The translations under genes were made by a program, and so were the position numbers. This document shows, in pieces, positions 16,559 to 24,953 of a DNA stretch of 45,762 bases. This stretch comes from Nitrospira sp. (GTDB lineage: Bacteria; Nitrospirota; Thermodesulfovibrionia; Thermodesulfovibrionales; SM23-35): NCBI GenBank assembly GCA_016873615.1, contig VGWX01000010.1, forward strand, positions 1 through 45,762, in the 5' to 3' direction. How positions within the stretch are numbered: position 1 is the stretch's first letter; each line of letters opens with the position of its first letter. Below the pieces are notes generated by a model. That model worked only from the letters and a program-made list of their open reading frames with translations, did no database searches and was not told the DNA's origin.

Positions 16559-17719
16559 ATGCTACGAATTACCCGTAGAGACTTTCTGAAGTACTGCTCC
16601 GTTGCAGCAGGCGCTCTCGGACTTTCAGCGGGCACACTTATGAAGCTTGAGAATGCCATTGCAAAGGAATCATCACAGGGTGCTGTTGAAGTCATTTGGG
16701 TTGACGGCGCTGCATGCACAGGCTGTTCAGTGTCTTTCCTGAATTCGGTGTTCTACACCACACCTCAGGATGTTCTGATCAACTCGATAGACCTCAATTT
16801 TCACAAGACAGTCATGGCAGCAGCCGGCGCTTTCTATGCCGGAGCGCCATATATAGGCGCAAATGCATTGAGTGCAGCTGAAGACACATACGGTGCAGGC
16901 GGCTATGTGCTGGTGGTTGAAGGAGCTATACAGGCCGGAAAACCTAAAAATTCCACACAAGGTGAATTTTGCGAAGTTGGAGAACTGACTGGCAGCGCTT
17001 CTTCCACCACCATGCTTAAAGTCATAAGACAGCTTGCCAGCAGGGCTGCTGCTGTTCTTGCAGTAGGCACATGCGCATCCTTCGGAGGCATTCCGGCATC
17101 CAGGGGAAATATCACTGGCGCAAGAGGCTGCACATTTATGGCAAACTATTCCGGCATCACTAAAAAGGGCGCATTCAATGATTCTGCTCTTGATAATGTT
17201 GGTGGCGTCGCCAATGCTACACTGGCTAATGTTCCGGTCATCAATATCCCGGGCTGTCCCCCGCATCCAGACTGGATCGTTGGAACACTCGCCGCAATCC
17301 TTGACACTAATATAGCGTTGTCGTCAATAACTTTGGACGCCTACAAAAGGCCGGTAGATTATGGCTACAGGGCATACCAGTGCAATGCAGGCCCCTGCCC
17401 GTGGAGGTACAACAACACAGGTACACGCAGATATGCCAATAACGCTTTGATTGCTGATCCTGACTATGAACAACGTTATCCTGAAGGCGACAGCAGAAGG
17501 CTCGGCAGGGAAAAATACAGATTTGACGCAGTTGGCTGCCAGGGAATACTCGGCTGCAAAGGCAGGAAGACCAAGGCTGACTGTTCCCGCAGAAGGTGGA
17601 ACTCAGATGTTGCCGAAGAATATGGCGTTAACTGGTGCGTAGGAAGCAGAGGCAACTGCCTCGGGTGCACAGAACCAACATTCCCTGATAAAGTTGGTAA
17701 ATTCTATACATTTGCATAA
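16559..17719 (+). CDS. [NiFe] hydrogenase small subunit, Tat-exported
   Basis: The 386-residue precursor starts with a twin-arginine signal (RITRRDFLKYC, hydrophobic region to about residue 34). Proximal-cluster ligands are Cys53 and Cys56 (CTGCS), Cys172 (GTCAS) and Cys233 (PGCPPHP). The C-terminal region has the other cluster cysteines: Cys280, Cys327, Cys333, Cys342, Cys367, Cys370. The usual distal-cluster His-x-x-Cys is not seen: the segment reads YQCNAGPCPWR, with Cys275 as a possible replacement ligand. An extra Cys360 stands where many homologues have Pro. There is no C-terminal membrane anchor, so the enzyme is probably a soluble periplasmic dimer coupled to the tetraheme cytochrome. 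A GGAGGG site precedes the ATG, and the large-subunit gene follows after 20 bases. Confidence 0.95.
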   Translation: MLRITRRDFLKYCSVAAGALGLSAGTLMKLENAIAKESSQGAVEVIWVDGAACTGCSVSFLNSVFYTTPQDVLINSIDLNFHKTVMAAAGAFYAGAPYIGANALSAAEDTYGAGGYVLVVEGAIQAGKPKNSTQGEFCEVGELTGSASSTTMLKVIRQLASRAAAVLAVGTCASFGGIPASRGNITGARGCTFMANYSGITKKGAFNDSALDNVGGVANATLANVPVINIPGCPPHPDWIVGTLAAILDTNIALSSITLDAYKRPVDYGYRAYQCNAGPCPWRYNNTGTRRYANNALIADPDYEQRYPEGDSRRLGREKYRFDAVGCQGILGCKGRKTKADCSRRRWNSDVAEEYGVNWCVGSRGNCLGCTEPTFPDKVGKFYTFA

Positions 17720-17739
17720 GAAAGGAGGTGTAAAGAAAT

Positions 17740-19518
17740 ATGGCTACAACAATCAGCATTGATCCTGTAAACCGAATAGAAGGACATCTTAAGGTAGAAG
17801 TAGTACTCAATGAGACCTCAGGCGCAGTAGATGAAGCCAAATGTACAGGCAACCTCTTCAGGGGCTTTGAGCTCATTATGAACAAGAGGGACCCGAGAGA
17901 TGCGCCTGTTATTGCCCAGCGTATATGAGCGGTCTGACCCACCGGACATGGGTTAGCTTCAGTTGGAAGCTTAGACACAGCTTTTGGCGTTACAACAGAC
18001 CCGGGCACATCTGACGCACAGGGTGACTGCACTAATGGCTGGACGACAATTATGCCTGCCAACGGCAGAATAATCAGAAACCTCATTCACGGTTCAGATA
18101 CTGTAATGTCGCATATTACACATCTCTATCACCTGTCAGCTGCTGATTTTATCAATTTTGAAGGCTCAGTTGTGAATATGTCGCCCTGGCTGCCGTCTTA
18201 TACGGCTGCTGACATGATACCTGGAGGAAGCACGCTGGGAACACACCTTATCCTCAGTTATGTCTCAGCACTGGGCATTAGAAGGAAGATGCATACCGCA
18301 AGCGCACTGTTCAGCGGAAGGCATCCGATCCAGAATGCGATAGTACCCGGAGGTGTTACAACCTTATACTCCTCAACCATCCCAGGGAACGCAACGACCG
18401 GCTCATATGACACTTTCGGTCCTTACAATTCAACAGAGACAAAGTCCAAGTTCAAATCACTCCTGACCGACGTCAGAAGCTTCATCGACAACAAGTACAT
18501 ACTAGATGTAGTAACCGTTGCCAACGCATACTCTGCATACTGGTATGTCGGCACAGGTTGCACGAATCTTCTTAGCTATGGTGATTTCCCGACAGATTCT
18601 TCAGGATCTCTCTTCCTCAAGAGAAATCTTGTCCAGCTTACCACTGCATCAGGCATCAACCAGGGTTACATCCGTGAATATGTCGATTATTCCTGGTATG
18701 AGTATGATGCGCTTGCTCCAGTACTTCTTACAACAGGAAAACACCCGTTTGACGGTATCACAACTCCTAACAAGTCTACCAGCGGAAACGCATACAGCTG
18801 GCTGAAGGCTCCGAGATACCTTATTGGCGGCAGCACTATTACAACCTGTGAGGTTGGACCTCTCGCCCGTATGGTAGCAACCGCATTGAGCTCCACCCAG
18901 AAGACAGTTACAGGTACGGCGCTGGTAACAGGCACTTACAACGCATATCAGCTTGTTACAACAGCGTTGAGCTTATGCACTACCAGCACCGGCGCTGCTC
19001 CTGGTCTTGCACACCTCTACAGCCCTCTCGGAAGACATGCTGCAAGGGCATTGGAGGCCAAGTACCTGGCAGATGCTATGGCTCTCTGGATTGAAGAACT
19101 CCAACCAGATCAGTCCTGCTACACTTACAAGAGGATACCGAAACAGATCAGCACAGGCTATGGTCTTTGCGAGGCTCCAAGAGGCGCTCTCGGCCACTGG
19201 ATAAAGATCGAGGGCCGCAAGGTCGCGAAATACCAGTGCGTTGTTCCGTCCACATGGAACTTCTCGCCGAAGCTCGGGATACTCAAAACCCAGCATGGCG
19301 CTGTTGAACAGTCCCTGATGGATACAAACCTCGGATCAGGAACCTCGTTCGCTGATCAGACAAGACAAATCGTTACAATACTCAGGGTTGTTCATCCATT
19401 CGACTGCTGTATCGCATGCGCTGTTCACGTTGTCAATCCTGAAGGCAAGGAACTGATGCAGTTCGCTATCGGACCTGACGGAAGACCAACAAATCTCAAA
19501 TTATCTGGATCCGAATAG
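17740..19518 (+). CDS. [NiFe] hydrogenase large subunit with two in-frame UGA codons (predicted Sec63-x-x-Sec66 selenoprotein)
   Basis: A strong AAGGAGGTG site precedes ATG 17740. The frame runs through TGA at 17926-17928 and TGA at 17935-17937 and then stays open to TAG at 19516-19518 (592 residues). The N-terminal part has all the family marks: RIEGH with gate Glu14, LFRGFE, KRDPRDAP, QRI. The next residues should be CGVCPxxH; the sequence reads QRI-TGA-Ala-Val-TGA-PTGHGLASV, so both nickel-ligand cysteines are UGA. The C-terminal motif is FDCCIACAVH (residues 554-563), with Cys557 and Cys560 as ligands and Cys556 where Pro is usual. A 29-residue tail after His563 would be removed by the maturation protease. 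The rest is well conserved (GRHAARALE, PRGALGHWI). It has no signal of its own and should be co-exported with the Tat small subunit. A nonsense-mutated pseudogene is the alternative but is unlikely given the exact placement. Confidence 0.9.
17926..17971 (+). promoter_or_regulatory. Two recoded UGA codons with candidate bacterial SECIS stem-loop
   Basis: UGA codons are at 17926-17928 and 17935-17937. Downstream, AGCTTC (17955-17960) pairs perfectly with GAAGCT (17966-17971) around a 5-base loop AGTTG whose second base is G. The loop lies about 23 bases after the second UGA and about 32 after the first, within the spacing described for bacterial SECIS elements. A smaller hairpin CCCA/TGGG (17938-17941 with 17949-17952, loop CCGGACA) sits directly after the second UGA. 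One structure could serve both codons. Folding has been done by eye only. Confidence 0.6.
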
Positions 19519-19533
19519 GGTTAAGACCTTTTT

Positions 19534-19565
19534 AAAAGGAGGCGCTCCGGCGCCTCCTTTTTTTT
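19534..19565 (+). terminator. Rho-independent terminator after the hydrogenase structural genes
   Basis: A perfect 12-bp stem (AAAAGGAGGCGC at 19534-19545 with GCGCCTCCTTTT at 19550-19561) with a TCCG tetraloop is followed by a run of T. It separates the structural operon from the endopeptidase gene, which must either rely on read-through or have its own promoter. Confidence 0.92.
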
Positions 19566-19638
19566 GCCTGTAAGCATACAATTTCATTTATAATTAAGGC
19601 GCATATATGAAATCATTTCATTGGAAAGGCATATAAAA

Positions 19639-20115
19639 ATGGACAATCCAAAAAAAATACTCATCCTCGGGATCGGGAACATCCTGCTGAAGGATGAAGG
19701 TATCGGAGTGAGGGTTGCTGAAAAAATGAAAGAAATGTCGCTTCCTCCTGATGTAGAGGTCATGGACGGAGGCACCGGCGGACTTGATCTTGTCTATTGC
19801 ATCGAAGGTAGAAAGAAGGTTGTTGTTGTTGACGCTGTTAAGGCAGGGGCCCCCCCCGGAACTCTCTTCCGGTTCACAGACAAAGACCTTGCAAAGAAAA
19901 AAGGGGTTATGCGTTCAGCCCATGGGATCGATTTTTCCGATGTCGTAGCAGTTGCGAGCTTTTTGAAAATTAAGCCGGCTGAAATAGTATTCCTCGGTAT
20001 TGAACCTGAAGACCTCAGCGCAGGCATGGAATTGTCGCAAAAGATCGACAAGATGGTTCCTGTGCTGATAAATCTTGTCATTAAGGAGATCATTCCGGAT
20101 CCTGCTGCCAAATGA
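19639..20115 (+). CDS. Hydrogenase maturation endopeptidase (HyaD/HynM/HycI family)
   Basis: The 158-residue protein shows the classical M52-type features: LILGIGNILLKDEGIGVRV at the N-terminus with the first nickel-sensing acidic residue (Glu of KDEG), MDGGTGGLDLV, a VVVVDAVKAG strand with the second acidic residue, and SAHGIDFSDV with the His of the site. This family trims the C-terminal tail of the large subunit after nickel insertion; here the tail would be the 29 residues after His563. ATG 19639 was chosen because GGAAAGG precedes it; a TTG at 19621 is in frame but less likely. It lies just past the operon terminator. Confidence 0.9.
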   Translation: MDNPKKILILGIGNILLKDEGIGVRVAEKMKEMSLPPDVEVMDGGTGGLDLVYCIEGRKKVVVVDAVKAGAPPGTLFRFTDKDLAKKKGVMRSAHGIDFSDVVAVASFLKIKPAEIVFLGIEPEDLSAGMELSQKIDKMVPVLINLVIKEIIPDPAAK

Positions 20116-20164
20116 AAAAAACCGATCACCGGCCTTTAGAGACGGGTTCGGGGAAATCAGACCT

Positions 20165-20905
20165 TCACGTATTCTTTGAGTATTTCTTTGGTCTGTTGGT
20201 ATTCGAGAGTCTTCTTTTATCAGCAGAAGTTCCATAGCATGCTGTTCTGAAGTAATAATCCATTTCTTCATTAATGTTGTTCGGATCGATATACCAGCCA
20301 AGGTGAAATGCTTCAAACATCCTCAGAGAGTTTTCCCAATCAGTAAAAGCTTTATTGCCTGTCCATAAACGGCTATTCTTGTATAAAGCAAAGGTGGTAT
20401 CTATCGGCGCATTATATGCCTGATAGTTCAGTCCCTCATACATTATCTGAACGGGATTCTGCCAGAATTGAGATTCATGCTGTATGATTTTTTCTCTGTC
20501 TTCAATATATATGGGCAGGTCATCTATCTTCAGGCAAAATCCTGCATGATGATATCCCAAATTATCGATACAAAACTTATAGACTTCCAGGAAGTTCATC
20601 GGAGTTGACGGATGCGGCATGATATCAGGATCAGAAACAATATAATATTCATATTTTTTCTCTATCTGCTCATGCACCAACCATGACAGATTCCTCATTC
20701 CTTCATTGTGTCCGAATCTGAATACATAAATATTGTCTTTTTCATAAACAGAGGAGAGATATTCCAGCAGAGGCGCATAGGATGAAGCATTATCCAGAAC
20801 AAATATATCGTTCTTTGGGTGATAATACCTGAACCAGTTAATCAGATTTCTAAGATAGGTCAGTTGATTGAAGCATGGTATTATCAGTGGTATATTTATG
20901 TTCAT
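20165..20905 (-). CDS. GT-A fold glycosyltransferase-like protein (GT2-like)
   Basis: The 246-residue protein begins NINIPLIIPCFNQLTYLRNL, a typical GT2 nucleotide-binding first strand, followed by DIFVLDNASSY and a SDPD acidic motif (residues 91-94) at the usual DxD position. The C-terminal half is less familiar (FWQNP, FHLGWYIDPNNINEEMDYYF). It has no signal peptide or membrane helix. It is convergent with the hydrogenase endopeptidase gene and divergent from the next gene. It presumably adds a sugar to a cell-surface glycan; donor and acceptor cannot be told. Confidence 0.65.
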   Translation of the reverse strand: MNINIPLIIPCFNQLTYLRNLINWFRYYHPKNDIFVLDNASSYAPLLEYLSSVYEKDNIYVFRFGHNEGMRNLSWLVHEQIEKKYEYYIVSDPDIMPHPSTPMNFLEVYKFCIDNLGYHHAGFCLKIDDLPIYIEDREKIIQHESQFWQNPVQIMYEGLNYQAYNAPIDTTFALYKNSRLWTGNKAFTDWENSLRMFEAFHLGWYIDPNNINEEMDYYFRTACYGTSADKRRLSNTNRPKKYSKNT

Positions 20906-21087
20906 GGGCGCTCATTCCGGATATATTTACATTTACTGCTAAAGTATTACAGTATACAACATCGGGCTGACTGTTTTCCTGAATGGTATTTGTGAAATTA
21001 TTAGAGAGACCGGCACAAGAATCGACACTTCTAAAAATTGTTAAAATATAAAAAAATGAAAATATTTACATTATTGAGGAGTTAAAG

Positions 21088-21930
21088 GTGAAGATCCTTG
21101 TAACAATTCCTCATTTTTTTGGGCCAAATTTTTTCGGACCTGATGGAGATGAATACGGATCAACCAAAGGAAATGTTGAAAAAAGAGTCAATGCCCTTAG
21201 ATCTGCTATCCTCTCGTTTGTTCGTATCTTCGGATACAAACAGAACATTTACGATATCGGCAAGAACAGCGTTTATCCTGCAAATCGGAGAGAGCATTCA
21301 GATGTTACAGTCTTTATTTGCACATCAAAAAATTTTCATTTACTCGATCATTTAAATGATGAAAAAATAAAATTCAATAATGTTTCTACCGATATGGATC
21401 CAAAATATCTTGGATTGGCTTGCCATTCAATAATGAGGGATTTTAAAGGTAAGTTTGACTATTTTTGTTACATGGAGGATGACATAATTATACAGGATCC
21501 CTTTTTTTTCAATAAATTGAGATGGTTTAATCAGAAGATGGGAAATGATTATGTCTTACAACCGAACCGATATGAGATTTCTGATAAAGGCGTCATGGAA
21601 AAGCTTTATATGGACGGAGCTTTGCCGGAATATTGCACTAAACCTTATAACGACTTATCTTTATTGCAAGATATTTATCTGGAATATTTGGATACAAAGA
21701 TAAAATTTCATGCCAGTTCAAATCCGCATAGCGGATGTTTTTTTCTTACCATGGATCAATTTGAAAACTGGTCGTCTCAGCCATATTTTTTAGATAGTGA
21801 CATCAGTTTTTTGGGCCCCTTAGAAAGTTTTGCAACGTTAGGAATATTAAAATGTTTCAAGCCTTATAAAGCTTCACCGGAATATGCAGATTTCTTTGAA
21901 GTGCTTCATGGAGATAACAAACATATATGA
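21088..21930 (+). CDS. Putative GT-A-like glycosyltransferase
   Basis: This 280-residue protein starts with GTG at 21088 after a good GAGGAG site. It contains ILVTIPHFFGP at the N-terminus and FDYFCYMEDDIIIQDP around residues 123-137, a likely metal-binding acidic motif as in GT-A enzymes. A later PHSGCFFLTMDQFENW segment could form the acceptor side. I do not recognise a precise family. Its neighbours on both sides are glycosyltransferases, which supports the reading. It stands alone as a + strand gene between two - strand genes, with a 182-base AT-rich gap upstream that likely holds divergent promoters. Confidence 0.5.
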   Translation: MKILVTIPHFFGPNFFGPDGDEYGSTKGNVEKRVNALRSAILSFVRIFGYKQNIYDIGKNSVYPANRREHSDVTVFICTSKNFHLLDHLNDEKIKFNNVSTDMDPKYLGLACHSIMRDFKGKFDYFCYMEDDIIIQDPFFFNKLRWFNQKMGNDYVLQPNRYEISDKGVMEKLYMDGALPEYCTKPYNDLSLLQDIYLEYLDTKIKFHASSNPHSGCFFLTMDQFENWSSQPYFLDSDISFLGPLESFATLGILKCFKPYKASPEYADFFEVLHGDNKHI

Positions 21931-21951
21931 ATGAATTACTAAAAATATAAT

Positions 21952-23898
21952 TTATAATTTCAACAGCTTTTCTTTTACTGCCTGCTCAAAAAAGTCCTCA
22001 AGCGCAGCAATACAGATTCTATCGCTGTAGATGATGTGTTTGTTTCTTGCAATCTTTTCTGATATCTCCCGACGCCATTCGGAATCTTTGCCCAAATTTA
22101 CTGCTAACAATACATACTCCTCCAGAGAAGCTGCAATCGTTTCTTTCAATCCCATCATCGTTAATATGGCTGCGCTTTCTCTCCCCCTCATCAAAAGGCT
22201 TGGAAAAGCTACAACAGGCAAATTGCAGTCGATTGCCTCAAGGGTTGAAGTGCATCCTGACCAGCCTATTGGATCAAGAAAAACATCGCATAGTTTATTC
22301 AGCGCTTTATATTTGACTTTATCGAGAGCCGGCAAAAATACAATATGATTATTGGCGTCCAGATTGAACTCTTTAAACTTTCGAAAGATACGGGTCTTGA
22401 ATTGTTCGATTATTGTGTTTATTTCGGGAAATGAAGAGAAAAGAAACTGGCAATCACCTGTCTGTTGGGCAATCCGTGGGAAGACTTCATCATACTGGGG
22501 AAGATATTTATAAAGCGTCTGACAGCAATGATAACGTATTGATTTGGGACGCAAACCGAAAGTATCACGATCTACTGCTGAATCAGGAGCTACATCCGGT
22601 GAGTAATAAACAGATAGATTTGGCAGCCGGATCAGCTTTTCAGTGTAATGTTCCTGGGCATTCGCCGGCTCCATAAGATCACCGCTGAGGTAATAGTCAA
22701 TGGTGGGAAGACCTGAAGCAACAGGATGCCCCCAGGAAGCACACTGGACAGGGGCAAGCCTGAGAGCCGCGAGCCTTAATGTTAAGAAATCCATTCCTAT
22801 TTCAGGATAAATTATTACATGAAGATTATCGTTCTGTATAGTTTTGCATAAATCTTCAAAAGAGTTAGTGTTCTCGATGAATCTCACAAAACAATGTCTC
22901 GCCTTATCTGTCTCATCATCTTTCTTTTTCCCGGTATAATATCCGTAAAGATTGATTTTCTTTTTATCCAGGTTTTCAGCCCATCCTTTTATGATAATCC
23001 TCCAGACTGGATGGTTGTGGAAAAAGCCTGCGACTATTCCGACACGAACAGGCTGTTCAGGATAACAATATTGGGTCTCAGAATGTATTGAAAACTCCGG
23101 ATACGCTAATTGCATGATTTGGCACACTAATTCACCATAGATCCTTTGAAGCTCTCTGTCGTTGAAACCCTGGTAGGCCAGATAGAAAGGCTGATGAATA
23201 CCAACTGTTTCAGCTGCAACTTTACTATCTTCCGGAGTATCCAGAACAATTGCTTTTCTCAAAAGCAGTAGTTCTTCCTCATAACGCCTGCGAGATATTT
23301 CTACATCAGACTGGTCCGGATAAATAATCTGCAATTGAGCTATACATTTTGCCCAGCGGGCTATAAGAAACTTTGGATTAATCTCAATAGCTTTATCATA
23401 TGCAAATAATGCTTCACTTTGCTTTCCTTCTCTATGGAGCAAATTGCCAAGGTTATACTGTGCTTCGGGAAGATGAGGATCAATCGTTACTGCTTTTTGA
23501 TAACACTCAAGCGCTTCATTAAAGCATCCTTTTGCCTGATAGGCCATCCCCATATTGTTATAAATTCGCGGAAGATCTGGATTTATCTGCAGAGCTCTCT
23601 GATAATGACTTATCGCTTCATCGATATTTCCTTTCTTCTGATAGTCCAAACCAAGAACAAAATACGCATCAGCATTATCTGCATTGTACTGAAGTGAGTT
23701 TTTTATATAATGCATTGCCAAATCAGGCTTTTCTAACTGGGCATATACAATTCCGAGAAAGTACAATATCTCTGCGTTATTCGGCTGAACCTCTAATATT
23801 TTCTCAAAATAATCCTTTGCATGATGTAAATCTCCTGATTGATATAACTGAAGAGCTGATTGGATTGCTTCAGTAATGCTCATTTTATAATCTAACAT
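21952..23898 (-). CDS. TPR protein with GT41 (O-GlcNAc transferase/SPINDLY-like) domain
   Basis: About six TPR units (roughly residues 5-215) precede a GT41-type catalytic region (roughly 270-640) with the characteristic APVQCASWGHPVASGLPTIDY segment and, further on, DVFLDPIGWSGCTSTLEAI. Bacterial relatives modify proteins or glycans with N-acetylhexosamine or other sugars; HMW1C-like N-glycosyltransferases are in the same superfamily. The start is uncertain: a GTG at 23937, ATG 23898 and ATG 23883 are all in frame, and the nearest purine-rich site (GGGGGGAG) is about 17 bases from the ATG at 23898. It is convergent with the preceding gene and divergent from the dodecaheme cytochromes. The target protein is unknown. 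Confidence 0.85.
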   Translation of the reverse strand: MLDYKMSITEAIQSALQLYQSGDLHHAKDYFEKILEVQPNNAEILYFLGIVYAQLEKPDLAMHYIKNSLQYNADNADAYFVLGLDYQKKGNIDEAISHYQRALQINPDLPRIYNNMGMAYQAKGCFNEALECYQKAVTIDPHLPEAQYNLGNLLHREGKQSEALFAYDKAIEINPKFLIARWAKCIAQLQIIYPDQSDVEISRRRYEEELLLLRKAIVLDTPEDSKVAAETVGIHQPFYLAYQGFNDRELQRIYGELVCQIMQLAYPEFSIHSETQYCYPEQPVRVGIVAGFFHNHPVWRIIIKGWAENLDKKKINLYGYYTGKKKDDETDKARHCFVRFIENTNSFEDLCKTIQNDNLHVIIYPEIGMDFLTLRLAALRLAPVQCASWGHPVASGLPTIDYYLSGDLMEPANAQEHYTEKLIRLPNLSVYYSPDVAPDSAVDRDTFGLRPKSIRYHCCQTLYKYLPQYDEVFPRIAQQTGDCQFLFSSFPEINTIIEQFKTRIFRKFKEFNLDANNHIVFLPALDKVKYKALNKLCDVFLDPIGWSGCTSTLEAIDCNLPVVAFPSLLMRGRESAAILTMMGLKETIAASLEEYVLLAVNLGKDSEWRREISEKIARNKHIIYSDRICIAALEDFFEQAVKEKLLKL

Positions 23899-23973
23899 AT
23901 GTAAATTATTATTTACTCCCCCCACATATCTATTCACACGTTACTGAAGCTTACTGTTATATATATTTTCCAC

Positions 23974-24003
23974 TTGACAGAGAAATGAAAAAGATGGTAT
24001 AAG
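23974..24003 (+). promoter_or_regulatory. Sigma70-type promoter of the dodecaheme cytochrome pair
   Basis: TTGACA (23974-23979) and TATAAG (23998-24003) are separated by 18 bases. The predicted transcript has a leader of about 98 bases before the first cytochrome, which has its own AAGGGGG ribosome-binding site. Confidence 0.6.
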
Positions 24004-24107
24004 AGTATGCTGAAAACCTTATGAATTTACTTGCAAAATACATTTTTTAATTGCCTGTATGAATTAACAATTTGCCAAAGAGTTATTTAAAATAAGGGGG
24101 TAAAAGA

Positions 24108-24953
24108 ATGAGAACATTTAAAAAACATCGTTCTCTCTGGTCTCTGCTCTTTGTTTGCCTTTTTGTCACTTTCATCTGTTTAACCATTTTATCGGTCCAG
24201 AAAGAAAGTCTTGCGCAGGAAAAGGCTTCCTCACCGGCTATTCAGTTGTCCGCCGCCGATTGCATTAAGTGCCACTCGTCGGTGCAGGGAATGGTTGACA
24301 GCAAGGGAGCAAAACACAAGACAGCCGTCACCTGCATGCAGTGCCATAAGGGACATCCGCCTATGGTAAGCAAGGAAAAGATCATCCCTCTATGCAGCGA
24401 ATGCCACGCAGGCAAGCCGCATTACGAGATCGGCGGCTGCAATACCTGCCATGCAGACCCTCATGCCCCGCTGGATATGAAACTGTCTGCCAACCTTACT
24501 GCGCCATGTCTTTCCTGCCATGACAAGGAGGGACAGGAGCTGAAGAACTATCCCAGCCGCCACACAAAATTGTTCTGCACAACATGCCATAAAGCGCATA
24601 GAGATGTACCACCCTGTCTGAAATGCCATCAGCCTCATTCGGCAGAGATGGTCGACAAGGACTGCATGAGCTGCCATCCCGCGCATCAACCGCTGACCAT
24701 AACCTATGGAGCTGACATGGCGTCCAAAAACTGCGCTGCATGTCATGCAAATCTCTTCAATACACTGACCGGCACAGGGACAAAACATTCTGCATTGGCA
24801 TGTGTTTACTGTCACAAGGAAAAACATGGAAATGTCCCTGCATGTGAGACCTGTCATGGTTCGCCCCATCCCTCAGGGATGCTGGAGCGTTTTCCGAAAT
24901 GCAACATGTGTCACATTAGCGCACACAGTTTAGGAAAGGAGGTTAAGAAATAA
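24108..24953 (+). CDS. Dodecaheme cytochrome c (first of tandem pair)
   Basis: The 281-residue protein has an N-terminal signal/anchor segment (residues about 11-31, ending near SLAQ) and twelve CXXCH motifs with first cysteines at 52, 76, 96, 111, 134, 157, 170, 186, 209, 232, 246 and 265. They fall into three units of four hemes, each with the pattern CxxCH, then [KR]H-x4-CxxCH, then two closer CxxCH. With almost the whole length given to heme sites, it should act as an electron wire or capacitor in the periplasm. Most CXXCH are accompanied by spare His residues, which suggests bis-His ligation. It overlaps the next gene by three bases (TAATG). Confidence 0.92.
   Translation: MRTFKKHRSLWSLLFVCLFVTFICLTILSVQKESLAQEKASSPAIQLSAADCIKCHSSVQGMVDSKGAKHKTAVTCMQCHKGHPPMVSKEKIIPLCSECHAGKPHYEIGGCNTCHADPHAPLDMKLSANLTAPCLSCHDKEGQELKNYPSRHTKLFCTTCHKAHRDVPPCLKCHQPHSAEMVDKDCMSCHPAHQPLTITYGADMASKNCAACHANLFNTLTGTGTKHSALACVYCHKEKHGNVPACETCHGSPHPSGMLERFPKCNMCHISAHSLGKEVKK

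Noticed and set aside
17740-18052. Reading the large subunit as two genes or a frameshifted pseudogene (stop at 17928, restart at ATG 18052).
   Set aside because: The two parts are in the same frame, only two TGA codons interrupt it, both fall precisely on invariant ligand cysteines, and the sequence between and around them keeps the family pattern (PTGHGLASV). Random decay would not do that.
24390-24869. Long antisense ORFs across the dodecaheme cytochrome genes (also at 25094-25802).
   Set aside because: They arise from the regular codon pattern of CXXCH-rich sequence, lack ribosome-binding sites and have implausible Cys/Arg/Met-rich composition.
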